A stretch of 14,306 bases of DNA from Kiritimatiellales bacterium (GTDB lineage: Bacteria > Verrucomicrobiota > Kiritimatiellia > Kiritimatiellales > Pontiellaceae). The position numbers and the translations under genes are program-made. The notes beneath the pieces were generated by a model. That model was not told where the DNA came from, ran no database searches, and worked only from the letters and a program-made list of their open reading frames with translations. The DNA is taken from the NCBI GenBank assembly GCA_015486775.1, contig WFRA01000357.1, positions 1-14,306 of the forward strand, in the 5' to 3' direction. Below, in pieces: positions 1 to 7,219 of the stretch. Each line of letters begins with the position of its first letter. The first letter of the stretch is position 1.

Positions 1-6
1 GAGAAA

Positions 7-101
7 TAGGGCGAGCGTCCCGCTTGCCCCCGGCGGAATAGTCCGGTGCAGGCCGAGCGGGTTTCGGGGCGACAGAAGGGGCAAGCGGGACGCTTACCCT
101 A
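7..101. repeat. nested palindromic (REP/MITE-like) repeat
   Basis: Outer arms at 7-30 and 78-101 are reverse complements at 22 of 24 positions, with a 17-nt perfect core (14-30 against 78-94). Each arm also folds on itself: 8-17 with 21-30, and 78-87 with 91-100, each 8 of 10 paired around a 3-nt loop. The 47-nt centre is GC-rich and has no coding signal. The unit begins TAGGG and ends CCCTA. Its right edge coincides with the left end of the insertion sequence. The structure is seen directly; membership of a dispersed family is inferred. Confidence 0.7.
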
Positions 102-113
102 GAGCCTGTCCCA
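101..113 (+). repeat. left terminal inverted repeat of the IS
   Basis: AGAGCCTGTCCCA matches the reverse complement of 1894-1906 at 13 of 13 positions. Counting six more bases inward raises the match to 16 of 19. Confidence 0.88.
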
Positions 114-155
114 TTTGAGAAAAAGCCCTGTTTGCAAGGCTGAAGTCCATGAAGA

Positions 156-194
156 TTCCGGACATAGGAGGCGTTTTTTCCTCCTATGCCGGAA
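156..194 (+). promoter_or_regulatory. strong hairpin between IS left end and transposase start
   Basis: TTCCGG (156-161) pairs with CCGGAA (189-194), and CATAGGAGG (163-171) pairs with CCTCCTATG (180-188). This gives a 15-bp stem with one bulged A at 162 and an 8-nt T-rich loop. The left side contains a good AGGAGG ribosome-binding sequence that is buried in the stem together with the ATG at 186. In an RNA entering from outside the element this would fold and could block use of that ATG or halt transcription. IS10 and IS50 use structures at this position to silence readthrough transcripts; a similar role here is inferred. Confidence 0.7.
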
Positions 195-242
195 GGAGAT
201 GCTTTATATTTCTTGTCCTCACAACAAAGGAATCTAAAGCAC

Positions 243-1736
243 ATGGACATAATCACCTTCCAACCCGAACTTCGTCCAGCACTTCCTTGCGTTTTTGCAT
301 CGAAAGATTACCGGGAGTTTCGCGCGACTCTCGTCGAGATGGATCGGATTCTTTCGATTTCCGGCATCGAGAACCGCTTCATCGCACGCCAGATCAAGAG
401 GCTTGAAGAGCGCGATGGCAAGCGACTCTCTGCCCGGTGCGTGCAACGGCATGGCCGCACCTTCCGCCTGGCACTGCGCTACGGCATCCTGCTCGCCATC
501 ACTGGGGATTCGTTCCGGAAGCTTTCCCGGCAAGTGGCCGACAGCCTGCTTTTCCAGTGGTTCACCCATACCTCTTTCATCGATGGAGTGCGCCCCGTAT
601 CCAAGAGTACGCTCGAGCGGTTCGAAAAGGTTTTCCCCGACGACGAACTCGCCTCGCTTATCCACGAGCTCAGCGGTGCGACCGCCGACGCAGTGGCTGC
701 GAGCAAACTGCTTTACCGCGAAACCGCCCTGCGCTTCGACGAAATCTTTGCCGACTCCACCTGCGTAAAATCCAACATCCACTATCCGGTCGACTGGGTG
801 TTGCTGCGCGATGCCACGCGTACGCTCACAAATGCCATCATCCTCATCCGCCAGCGTGGCCTCAAACACCGCATTCGCCCGCCCCAAGAGTTTATCCGCG
901 AGATGAACAAGCTTTGCATCGAGATGACCCACACCCGCAAAAAAAAGGATGCCAAAAAGGTTCGGAAGAAAGTTTTCCGTCACATGAAGCAACTCATGAA
1001 AACCATCGAAGGCCACGCCCGAAACTACCACACCCTGCTCGAAGATCACTGGGATGAAACCGACTGGAGCGAACTCGAAACCCAGATCGTGCTCGACCGT
1101 ATTCAGGGTATCCTTGACATCCTTCCGCAAGCCATTCACCAAGCCCACGAACGCATCATTGGCGAACGACGTGTTCCCAACTCAAAAAAGATCCTCAGCC
1201 TCTACGATCCCGATGTCCACGTCCTCGTACGCGGCAAGGCCAACGCGGAAATCGAATTCGGCAACGGCCTCTATCTCGCCGAACAGGCCGACGGGCTGAT
1301 CATCGACTGGAGCTTCATGCAAAACCAGCCCCCATCCGACAGCAAACTCGTAAAGGCCAGCCTCGAACGAATCACCGAAGCCTACGGCAAGCCCGGGAGC
1401 TACACCGGCGACCGCGGCTTCGACAGCGCAAACGTCCGGACCGACCTCGAAGAACTCGGCATCATCAACGCCATCTGCCCCCGCTCCGTTCCGATGCTCA
1501 AGGAAAAGCTCGAAGACGAAGGCTTCTGCCTTCTACAAAAACGAAGGGGAGCCACCGAAGGACGCATCGGAATATTCAAGAACGCCTATCTCGGCCAGCC
1601 CCTGCGAAGCAAAGGCTTCAAGAACCGCAAGACGCGGATCGAGTGGTGCATCCTCGGCCACAACCTATGGAAGCTCGCCACCATGGCCGCGCAAAAACGC
1701 GCGGAAATCGAAGCCGAACTCGCCGCAGCGGCATAA
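243..1736 (+). CDS. IS transposase, DDE type
   Basis: Cuts and joins the ends of the surrounding insertion sequence. The 497-residue protein has a basic, helical N-terminal region with the segment SFRKLSRQVADSLLFQWF, typical of the N-terminal (DUF772-like) part of IS5/IS1182-type transposases. A DDE catalytic core follows: D171 in FADSTCVKSNIHYP, D390 in YTGDRGFDS and E439 in RGATEGRIGIFK. A lysine-rich stretch around residues 235-260 lies in the long insert between the first two acidic residues. The frame stays open from an ATG at 186, but that codon lies inside the upstream hairpin. The ATG at 243 follows an AAAGGA sequence at normal spacing and is preferred. No frameshift or internal stop is seen, so the gene looks functional. 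The family name within the IS4/IS5 superfamily is uncertain; the DDE assignment is firm. Confidence 0.92.
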   Translation: MDIITFQPELRPALPCVFASKDYREFRATLVEMDRILSISGIENRFIARQIKRLEERDGKRLSARCVQRHGRTFRLALRYGILLAITGDSFRKLSRQVADSLLFQWFTHTSFIDGVRPVSKSTLERFEKVFPDDELASLIHELSGATADAVAASKLLYRETALRFDEIFADSTCVKSNIHYPVDWVLLRDATRTLTNAIILIRQRGLKHRIRPPQEFIREMNKLCIEMTHTRKKKDAKKVRKKVFRHMKQLMKTIEGHARNYHTLLEDHWDETDWSELETQIVLDRIQGILDILPQAIHQAHERIIGERRVPNSKKILSLYDPDVHVLVRGKANAEIEFGNGLYLAEQADGLIIDWSFMQNQPPSDSKLVKASLERITEAYGKPGSYTGDRGFDSANVRTDLEELGIINAICPRSVPMLKEKLEDEGFCLLQKRRGATEGRIGIFKNAYLGQPLRSKGFKNRKTRIEWCILGHNLWKLATMAAQKRAEIEAELAAAA

Positions 1737-1893
1737 CCCATCCGAAACCAGCATCCCTCAAAGACAGGAGTGTGCCCGGACTCAGCCAAAATAGCGGTTC
1801 CCCCACAAAACCTAGCCCAATGCGGCCAGAGAATCACGAGTCTCCCCGCTCTTTAAAAGTTCGCGGTCACAACAATTTAAAAACTCACTCTAC

Positions 1894-1906
1894 TGGGACA
1901 GGCTCT
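1894..1906 (-). repeat. right terminal inverted repeat of the IS
   Basis: TGGGACAGGCTCT is the perfect reverse complement of the left end and marks the right border. AT-rich sequence unlike the palindromic repeat on the other side follows immediately. Confidence 0.88.
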
Positions 1907-2098
1907 AATCTATAAAAACTTACTTTCCAACTCTCTTCCCTATTCGCGAGATTCGCGCGATTAGCGATCCAAAACTCTTTCGTCTGAGTACAGGAATGCT
2001 GTGTAAACATGATCGAATTTGAAAAGTAAGGTACTAAAAAAAGCAGTTGCCAAGTTTGCTGTAGCTGCAAGATCTGGAACCCGACGGCGTAGCAACAG

Positions 2099-2157
2099 TG
2101 CTTCCAGCCTGTTTCGCGACGCTTCGGCTTTTTGCGTGCGTTTACTGGCTGGAAGCA
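2099..2157. repeat. long-loop inverted repeat in the GH3 leader
   Basis: TGCTTCCAGCC (2099-2109) is a perfect 11-bp match to the reverse complement of GGCTGGAAGCA (2147-2157), with a 37-nt centre. It ends 19 nt before the ribosome-binding site, so it is probably in the 5' untranslated RNA or overlaps the promoter. Each arm carries one half (TTCCA, TGGAA) of the interrupted palindrome found repeatedly inside the downstream genes. It could be an operator, an attenuating stem or a repeat insertion; the sequence does not decide. Confidence 0.55.
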
Positions 2158-2176
2158 TTACTTTGCTTTGTATTTC

Positions 2177-2183
2177 AGGAGGG
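2177..2183 (+). promoter_or_regulatory. ribosome-binding site fixing the start of the first GH3 gene
   Basis: AGGAGGG ends 7 nt before ATG 2191. The frame is open upstream to 2098, but only the 2191 start has this site and yields an N-terminal signal peptide. Confidence 0.85.
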
Positions 2184-2190
2184 AAAAACC

Positions 2191-4803
2191 ATGGATAGAT
2201 TTTTGATTGCGGGCCTGGGCGTGGCGATGGTCTTTGGGGCATCGGCCACTGAACCCTATTTGGATCCAAACCTGCCCATTGAAAAGCGGGTGGAGGATTT
2301 ACTGGGGCGGATGACGCTGGAAGAGAAGGTTTCGCTCTGCCACGGCTGCACCGGGATGGGGATCGGCAACATCGAGCGGCTTGGCATCGGCTATTTGGGC
2401 ATGTGCGACGGCCCGAACGGGGTGCGTGCCGGGAAGCCGCAAACCTATTTTCCCACCGGGATCGCTCTGGCCTCTTCGTGGGACCCCGGCTTGGCGCAGG
2501 TGTACGGAGCGGCCATCGGCCGGGAGACGAAGGCGGCGGGCAACCGGGTGATTCTTGGTCCCGCAGTCAACATCATGCGTACGCCGCTCTGCGGGCGAAA
2601 CTTTGAATATTTCGGAGAGGATCCCTTTTTGGCCGGGAAGATCGCGGCGGGCTATGTGCGGGGCGTGCAAAGCGAGCATGTCGCGGCCTGCGCCAAGCAT
2701 CTGGTCTGCAACAATCAGGAGTTTTGGCGGACGACCAATAGCTCGGAGGTGGACGAGCGCACCCTGCGCGAGATTTACCTGCCCGCCTTCCGCATGGCCT
2801 GCCAGGAAGGCGGCGCGTGGATGATGATGTCGGCCTACAACAAGATAAACGGCGTCTATGCCTCCGCCAACCGGCACATCCAGTACGAGATTCCAAAGGT
2901 TGAATGGGGCTGGGACGGTGCGATTGTCTCGGATTGGGGCGCGGTGCACGGTACGAACGCCATCCTGGGCGGTCTAGACATCGAGATGCCCGGCAGTTCG
3001 CACAACTTTCTTGGTAAACCGTTCCTGGATCTGCTCCGGCGCGGCGAGGTGTCCGAGTCCGTGCTGGACGACAAGGTGCGGCGGGTGCTGCGCCTAATGT
3101 TCCGCACCCGGTTGTTCCAGCCCTTGGAAGGCGGCGAAACCAATACGGATCGGCAGCGGGCGACTGCCCGGCGGGCGGCCTGGGAGGGTTCCGTCCTGCT
3201 GGAAAACGACGGCATCCTGCCTCTGGATCTTCCAAAGGTTGGAAGCATCGCCGTGATCGGGCCGAATGCGGACAAGCAGCATTCGATGGGCGGCGTGCGG
3301 GGTTCCGGCGGCAGCAGCGCCGTGATGCCGGAATATGAAATTACGCCGCTGGCCGGACTGCGGGAGAAGCTGGGCGGGCAGGTCGAAATTCTCTACGAAC
3401 CGGGCGTGGTCTTTTCCGGGATCGAAGAGGCCGTGCCACAGCGGTGCCTCTCGCCGGGGCGGATCGACCCCTCAATCCGCTATAACAGCGAGGCGGGGAA
3501 CCAGGTGGCGCTGGATGCCGACGCGGTTCCAACCTCTGGATTGTATGCGGAGTATTTCGACAACGGCGAGCTGGCTGGCGAACCGGCCTGCCGGTGCATC
3601 GATCCGGTACTGGATTTCAACTGGGAATACGACGCGCCGCATCCCACCATCGCGGGCCGCCCCTTTTCCGTACGCTGGAAAGGGTTCCTGATGCCCGAGG
3701 TGTCGGGAGAATACGAGCTGGGCCTTTATGAAAAGGGCATTTTCAGCCTCTGGCTGGATGGCCGCAAGCTGGTCGACCAGGTGGGGGGGAAGCACACCAA
3801 GACGCTCCTTGTTCCCGTCAAACTGGAGGCGGGGCGGAAATATGAAATCCGGGTGGAGTACCAGACAGCGACCGCCAAGGCCAATGCGCACCTGATCTGG
3901 AAAACGCCGGGCCGGGACAATATTCCGGCGGCGGTGGACGCCGCGAAAAAGGCGGATGTCGCCATCGTTTTTGCTGGAACAAACCATACCTACGACAAGG
4001 AGGCGCTAGGCTGGGGCGACGTGCCGAACGCCGACAAGCCGGATTTGGAATTGATCGGGAGGCAGGCCGAACTGATCGAAGCGGTGGCTCAGGCCAACTC
4101 AAATACAATTGTGGTTTTGATCAACGGCTCGCCCGTGAGCGTCGAGGGCTGGCGCGAAAATGTCCGGGCGATTCTGGAGTGCTGGTATCCCGGGCAGGAG
4201 GGCGGGCGCGCCATCGCGGACATGCTCTTCGGCGACCGCTGTCCGGCGGGCAGGCTGCCCTGCACCTTCGGGAAAAAACTCAGCGACTATGCCTGCCACG
4301 CCAACGGAAGCTATCCAGGGTCTGGAAACAACGGTGTTGTGAAGTACAAGGAAGGCATCTTTGTCGGCTACCGCTGGTTTGACGAAAAGGGGATCGAGCC
4401 GCGCTATCCCTTCGGTCACGGCCTCTCCTACACCACCTTCAAGTTTAGCGGCCTGGAAATCCTTCCAGGCTCTGGAAGCAATCTGTACACCGTCGCCGTG
4501 ACAGTTGAAAACACGGGGAAGCGCGAGGGTGCCGAGGTGGTGCAGGTCTATGTGGGCGATCCCGTGGCTTCGGTCGAGCGGCCGCCCCGGGAACTGAAGG
4601 GGTTTGCCAAAGTCTACCTGAAGCCCGGCGAGCGCAAGCGGGTCGGGATTCCCCTCGACCGGATGGCCTTTTCCTTCTACAACACGGAGAAGGGGGCGTG
4701 GACTGTCGAACCAGGCGAGTTTGAAGTCCGGGTGGGCAGCTCCTCGCGGAACATTTGGAAGTCTGAAAGGTTCGCGATAAAAGAGTTTGGTGAAAAGGAG
4801 TAG
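2191..4803 (+). CDS. secreted GH3 glycosidase with inserted PA14 domain (beta-glucosidase/xylosidase type)
   Basis: Removes terminal sugars from oligosaccharides by the retaining GH3 mechanism. The 870-residue protein starts with a signal peptide (about residues 1-19, ending GASA), so it acts outside the cytoplasm. The GH3 N-terminal barrel (about 30-300) has RNFEYFGEDP, K169-H170 in CAKHLVCNNQE, and the nucleophile D248 in IVSDWGAV. The GH3 C-terminal sandwich is split by a PA14 domain (about 448-575, from YAEYFDN to AHLIWK), as in KmBglI-type enzymes where PA14 shapes the substrate pocket. The likely acid/base is E604 in TYDKEALGW, just after PA14. A fibronectin III-like domain (about 771-855) closes the protein. 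All expected catalytic elements are present. It is first in a tight two-gene operon with a second GH3. Exact sugar specificity cannot be read from the sequence. Five of the ten TTCCA-N5-TGGAA sites lie in this gene. Confidence 0.93.
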   Translation: MDRFLIAGLGVAMVFGASATEPYLDPNLPIEKRVEDLLGRMTLEEKVSLCHGCTGMGIGNIERLGIGYLGMCDGPNGVRAGKPQTYFPTGIALASSWDPGLAQVYGAAIGRETKAAGNRVILGPAVNIMRTPLCGRNFEYFGEDPFLAGKIAAGYVRGVQSEHVAACAKHLVCNNQEFWRTTNSSEVDERTLREIYLPAFRMACQEGGAWMMMSAYNKINGVYASANRHIQYEIPKVEWGWDGAIVSDWGAVHGTNAILGGLDIEMPGSSHNFLGKPFLDLLRRGEVSESVLDDKVRRVLRLMFRTRLFQPLEGGETNTDRQRATARRAAWEGSVLLENDGILPLDLPKVGSIAVIGPNADKQHSMGGVRGSGGSSAVMPEYEITPLAGLREKLGGQVEILYEPGVVFSGIEEAVPQRCLSPGRIDPSIRYNSEAGNQVALDADAVPTSGLYAEYFDNGELAGEPACRCIDPVLDFNWEYDAPHPTIAGRPFSVRWKGFLMPEVSGEYELGLYEKGIFSLWLDGRKLVDQVGGKHTKTLLVPVKLEAGRKYEIRVEYQTATAKANAHLIWKTPGRDNIPAAVDAAKKADVAIVFAGTNHTYDKEALGWGDVPNADKPDLELIGRQAELIEAVAQANSNTIVVLINGSPVSVEGWRENVRAILECWYPGQEGGRAIADMLFGDRCPAGRLPCTFGKKLSDYACHANGSYPGSGNNGVVKYKEGIFVGYRWFDEKGIEPRYPFGHGLSYTTFKFSGLEILPGSGSNLYTVAVTVENTGKREGAEVVQVYVGDPVASVERPPRELKGFAKVYLKPGERKRVGIPLDRMAFSFYNTEKGAWTVEPGEFEVRVGSSSRNIWKSERFAIKEFGEKE
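3115..3129. repeat. TTCCA-N5-TGGAA site, perfect
   Basis: Spacer GCCCT. Lies in the first GH3 gene in codon phase 0, encoding FQPLE in the helical region after the barrel. Confidence 0.75.
3230..3244. repeat. TTCCA-N5-TGGAA site, perfect
   Basis: Spacer AAGGT. Encodes part of LPKVGS in the linker between the two GH3 domains, three codons from the equivalent position of the site at 5882 in the second GH3 gene. Confidence 0.75.
3527..3541. repeat. TTCCA-N5-TGGAT site, one mismatch
   Basis: Spacer ACCTC; the last base is T instead of A. It lies exactly where the PA14 domain begins and encodes VPTSG. Confidence 0.55.
4313..4327. repeat. ATCCA-N5-TGGAA site, one mismatch
   Basis: Spacer GGGTC. 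Encodes YPGSGN in a loop of the GH3 C-terminal domain. Confidence 0.55.
4463..4477. repeat. TTCCA-N5-TGGAA site, perfect
   Basis: Spacer GGCTC. Encodes LPGSGS in the linker just before the fibronectin III-like domain. It is a clear hairpin at DNA level. Confidence 0.75.
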
Positions 4804-4809
4804 GAGACC

Positions 4810-6966
4810 ATGAGAATAAAATGGATGGTTTTAGCGGGATTGGGCGCATTGCTTTCGGTGGCCGGGGGACAGGATGCGGTTCCCGCCGATGCCCCGTATC
4901 GGGATGCTTCGCTTGCGCCGGAAAAGCGCGCCGCCGATGTGCTGGGGCGGATGACGCTGGAGGAAAAACGCCAGTTGGTTGAGGGGTACAACAAGTTTTT
5001 TATCCATCCCTTGGAACGTTTTGGCTTGCGGGCGGTGGTGCTGACGGATGCCACGGCGGGCATCCGCGTGCAGAAGCTCTACAAAATCGAGGCCAAGAGC
5101 GTCGCCTACCCGTGCGTCGTCGCGCTGTCGGCCACCTGGAACCCGGAGATTTCCAAAGCCTACGGCCGCTCGGTGGCTACCGAGTGCAAATACCTGGGTT
5201 TCGATGTCCTGCTCGGGCCGGGCTTCAATCTCTACCGCACGGCGAGCTGTGGCCGCAATTTTGAATATTTCGGCGAAGACCCCGCCCTCACCGCCAACAT
5301 GGTGGTGCCCTACATCCAGGGCATGCAGTCGCAAAAAATCATCGCCACGGCCAAGCATTTTATCTGCAACAACCACGAGTGGCTGCGGCACTCGTCCGAC
5401 AGCGTGGTCGACGGGCGCACGCTCCACGAACGCTACATGTACCCGTGGTATTTCGCCGTCCAAAAGGGGCATGTGGGGGCCGTGATGAGTTCATACAACT
5501 GGCTCAACGGCGAGAAAGTCAGCCAGAGCAAGACCGCGCTCGACGGCCTGCTCCGCAACGATATTGGATTTGGCGGGTTGCTGATGTCGGATTGGGGTGC
5601 TGTAACGAAATCGGCCGAGGCGCTGGCAAGCGGGCAGGATCTGGTCATGCCGAGAATCAAGGACAAGGAGACATTTCTCCAGGCAACCTCGACCAAAGAG
5701 GGGCAGGCGCATCTTGATCGCATGTGCCAGAGCATCCTGACCCAGGTGTTCCGTTTCGGCATCTACGACCGCGAACGCCAGACCTCCGGCACCGTTCCCG
5801 ATGCGGAGCGCAAAAGTTGCGAGCAGGTGGCGCTGCAAGCCGCCCGCGAGGGAATCACCCTGCTCAAGAACGACGGCATTCTTCCAATGGATGGAAACGC
5901 CGAAAAGCCCGTTCTGCTGCTCGGCCCCGATGTGGAGAAAACGCGCTATGTTGGTGGGGGTTCGGGGCGGGTAAAGGGCTACGATGTCGTTTCCATCGGC
6001 TCGGAACTTCGCCGCCTGTTCGGCGAAAAGAATATCGTTTCCAAGGATTGGAAAACCGTCTCCGACCAGGATCTAAAATCCGCCGACCGGATCGTCGTCT
6101 GCGTCGACCAGTACCAGCGCGAGAATACGGATCAGGTTCCCGTTCTTGAAAAAGAGCAAGAGAACTTGGTCAAACGCTGCACCGCGCTCAACCCCCGCAC
6201 CGTCGTGGTGGTTTGCAGCGGCTCCGGGCTGGAGATGGAGTGGGCCGACCAAGCCGCCGCCATCCTCTGGGCCTACTTTCCCGGCCAGTATGGCGGAACC
6301 GCCATCGCCGAAATCCTGACCGGCGCCGTCAACCCGTCGGGCAAGCTGCCCTACACCCTCGAACGGAAATTTTCCGACTCGCCCGCCTTTGGCTACCATC
6401 CCGAAGGCGCATCCTTGTCCCAGTACAAAAAGAAGGACAACCCCGTCGACCAAGCGCTGCCCGAAAATCCCAAGGTGGTCTACAAGGAAGGGGTCTTCTG
6501 CGGCTACCGCTGGTACGACGAGAAGAAGCTCGATGTCCGCTTCCCCTTTGGCCACGGGCTATCCTACACCACCTTTGCCTACGAAGACCTGAAGGTGAAG
6601 AAGCGGTGGGGGGATCGGGGCCTCGTGATCTCCGCCACCATCAAGAACACCGGCGACCGCGCGGGCAGCGAAACGGTACAAGTTTACGTCGGTGCTAAAA
6701 AACCAAGCATTCCGCGTCCCGTTCGCGAACTCAAGGCCTTCGAGAAGATCAAACTCGCCCCCGGCGAAAGCAAGCGCGTCAAATTCCTGCTCCCGCCCGT
6801 GGATCTCGCCTTCTACGACATCGCTTCCAAGGACTGGAAAGTCGAACCCGGCCAGTATGTCATCGAACTGGCGGCATCGAGCCGCGATATCCGCGAATCG
6901 AAAACCATTGCATGGAAGAAGGAGCTGCACTTTGCGCGACCGACCGATTCCGTGCCGGTAAAATAG
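4810..6966 (+). CDS. secreted GH3 glycosidase, shorter form without PA14
   Basis: A second GH3 enzyme of 718 residues, divergent from its upstream neighbour. The signal peptide covers about residues 1-19. The barrel domain (about 30-310) carries RNFEYFGEDP, K182-H183 in TAKHFICNNHE, and the nucleophile D261 in LLMSDWGAV. The C-terminal sandwich (about 345-560) has no PA14 insertion; E438 in QRENTDQ is the best acid/base candidate. A fibronectin III-like domain (about 607-693) follows. The start is only 6 nt after the upstream stop, and the AAGGAG at 4795-4800 sits at the end of the upstream gene, so the two are co-transcribed and probably translationally coupled. The pairing suggests two steps or linkages of one glycan. 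No hairpin terminator is obvious downstream. Substrate is unknown. Confidence 0.92.
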   Translation: MRIKWMVLAGLGALLSVAGGQDAVPADAPYRDASLAPEKRAADVLGRMTLEEKRQLVEGYNKFFIHPLERFGLRAVVLTDATAGIRVQKLYKIEAKSVAYPCVVALSATWNPEISKAYGRSVATECKYLGFDVLLGPGFNLYRTASCGRNFEYFGEDPALTANMVVPYIQGMQSQKIIATAKHFICNNHEWLRHSSDSVVDGRTLHERYMYPWYFAVQKGHVGAVMSSYNWLNGEKVSQSKTALDGLLRNDIGFGGLLMSDWGAVTKSAEALASGQDLVMPRIKDKETFLQATSTKEGQAHLDRMCQSILTQVFRFGIYDRERQTSGTVPDAERKSCEQVALQAAREGITLLKNDGILPMDGNAEKPVLLLGPDVEKTRYVGGGSGRVKGYDVVSIGSELRRLFGEKNIVSKDWKTVSDQDLKSADRIVVCVDQYQRENTDQVPVLEKEQENLVKRCTALNPRTVVVVCSGSGLEMEWADQAAAILWAYFPGQYGGTAIAEILTGAVNPSGKLPYTLERKFSDSPAFGYHPEGASLSQYKKKDNPVDQALPENPKVVYKEGVFCGYRWYDEKKLDVRFPFGHGLSYTTFAYEDLKVKKRWGDRGLVISATIKNTGDRAGSETVQVYVGAKKPSIPRPVRELKAFEKIKLAPGESKRVKFLLPPVDLAFYDIASKDWKVEPGQYVIELAASSRDIRESKTIAWKKELHFARPTDSVPVK
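5882..5896. repeat. TTCCA-N5-TGGAA site, perfect
   Basis: Spacer ATGGA. Encodes LPMDGN directly after the conserved NDGI of the GH3 inter-domain linker. Confidence 0.75.
6039..6053. repeat. TTCCA-N5-TGGAA site, perfect
   Basis: Spacer AGGAT. Encodes VSKDWK in a third codon phase, within a short segment between strands of the second GH3 gene. Confidence 0.75.
6825..6839. repeat. TTCCA-N5-TGGAA site, perfect
   Basis: Spacer AGGAC. Encodes ASKDWK, nearly the same peptide as the site at 6039, inside the fibronectin III-like domain. Confidence 0.75.
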
Positions 6967-7101
6967 AGAAGAGAAGATGAATAGAATGGTATGGCGCTGG
7001 CGGCGATAGGGGAACAGCAGCGAACACCTGCAACCTCCGCAGAACCAGAAGCTCCTCGGGCGCAAACCCCAGTACCGAAATCTATTTTTTCCGTTATTTT
7101 T

Positions 7102-7130
7102 TTGACCTCAAGTAAAAATGAGAATATATC
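7102..7130 (+). promoter_or_regulatory. possible sigma-70-type promoter for the solenoid genes
   Basis: TTGACC (7102-7107) and TATATC (7125-7130) are separated by 17 nt in an AT-rich pocket about 90 nt upstream of the start at 7220. The -35 matches five of six consensus bases and the -10 four of six. Housekeeping promoter consensus in this phylum may differ, so this is a candidate only. Confidence 0.4.
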
Positions 7131-7208
7131 TGATGGCAACGTGCTGGAAATGGGTTCCGGCACAATTGGAATTGGGGCGGTCGGTCATGTGGCTGGTACC
7201 CCGGAAAC

Positions 7209-7214
7209 AAGGAG
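7209..7214 (+). promoter_or_regulatory. ribosome-binding site fixing the start of the PEP-CTERM gene
   Basis: AAGGAG lies 5 nt before ATG 7220. This choice gives a typical signal peptide, unlike the longer open frame from 7118. Confidence 0.8.
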
Positions 7215-7219
7215 AAAAA

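Larger units (their letters stand above)
101..1906 (+). mobile_element. complete insertion sequence with DDE transposase
   Basis: The element is bounded by a 13-bp perfect inverted repeat and contains one intact transposase gene that fills most of its length. Both ends are flanked by TA (100-101 and 1906-1907). The borders can therefore be read as a 12-bp inverted repeat starting at G102 with a TA target duplication, or as a 14-bp inverted repeat with no duplication. No longer target duplication is visible. The noncoding part right of the gene (1737-1906) shows nothing beyond the terminal repeat. The exact IS family is not assigned; the protein resembles large IS5/IS1182/ISNCY-type transposases. 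The element looks potentially active, since gene and ends are intact. Confidence 0.88.
1907..2190 (+). other. intergenic leader upstream of the GH3 operon
   Basis: 284 nt without a supported gene. The first half is AT-rich next to the IS end; the second half holds the inverted repeat at 2099-2157 and the ribosome-binding site of the first GH3 gene. No convincing -35/-10 pair with correct spacing was found; TTGCCA at 2047-2052 lacks a good partner. The operon promoter presumably lies here, but the IS insertion may have displaced upstream control sequence. Confidence 0.6.
6967..7219 (+). other. intergenic region between the GH3 operon and the solenoid genes
   Basis: 253 nt with no supported gene. 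Two T-runs (7085-7090 and 7097-7103) precede a promoter-like sequence. No stem stands in front of the T-runs, so a hairpin terminator for the GH3 operon is not evident. The frame of the next gene stays open to an ATG at 7118, but that segment lacks a ribosome-binding site and a signal-peptide start. Confidence 0.6.

Noticed and set aside
234..1148. 304-residue minus-strand open frame within the IS
   Set aside because: Overlaps the DDE transposase throughout and shows no domain or plausible start context.
2047..2075. Promoter beginning TTGCCA upstream of the GH3 operon
   Set aside because: The hexamer at 17-nt spacing (AGATCT) is a poor -10, so the call is not supported.
2891..2904. TTCCAAAGGTTGAA, similar to the site at 3230
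   Set aside because: Missing a base in the right half, so it is not palindromic to the same degree; could be a decayed copy but not countable.
7118..7219. N-terminal extension of the PEP-CTERM gene
   Set aside because: No ribosome-binding site at 7118 and it would hide the signal peptide that starts at 7220; it also overlaps the candidate promoter.
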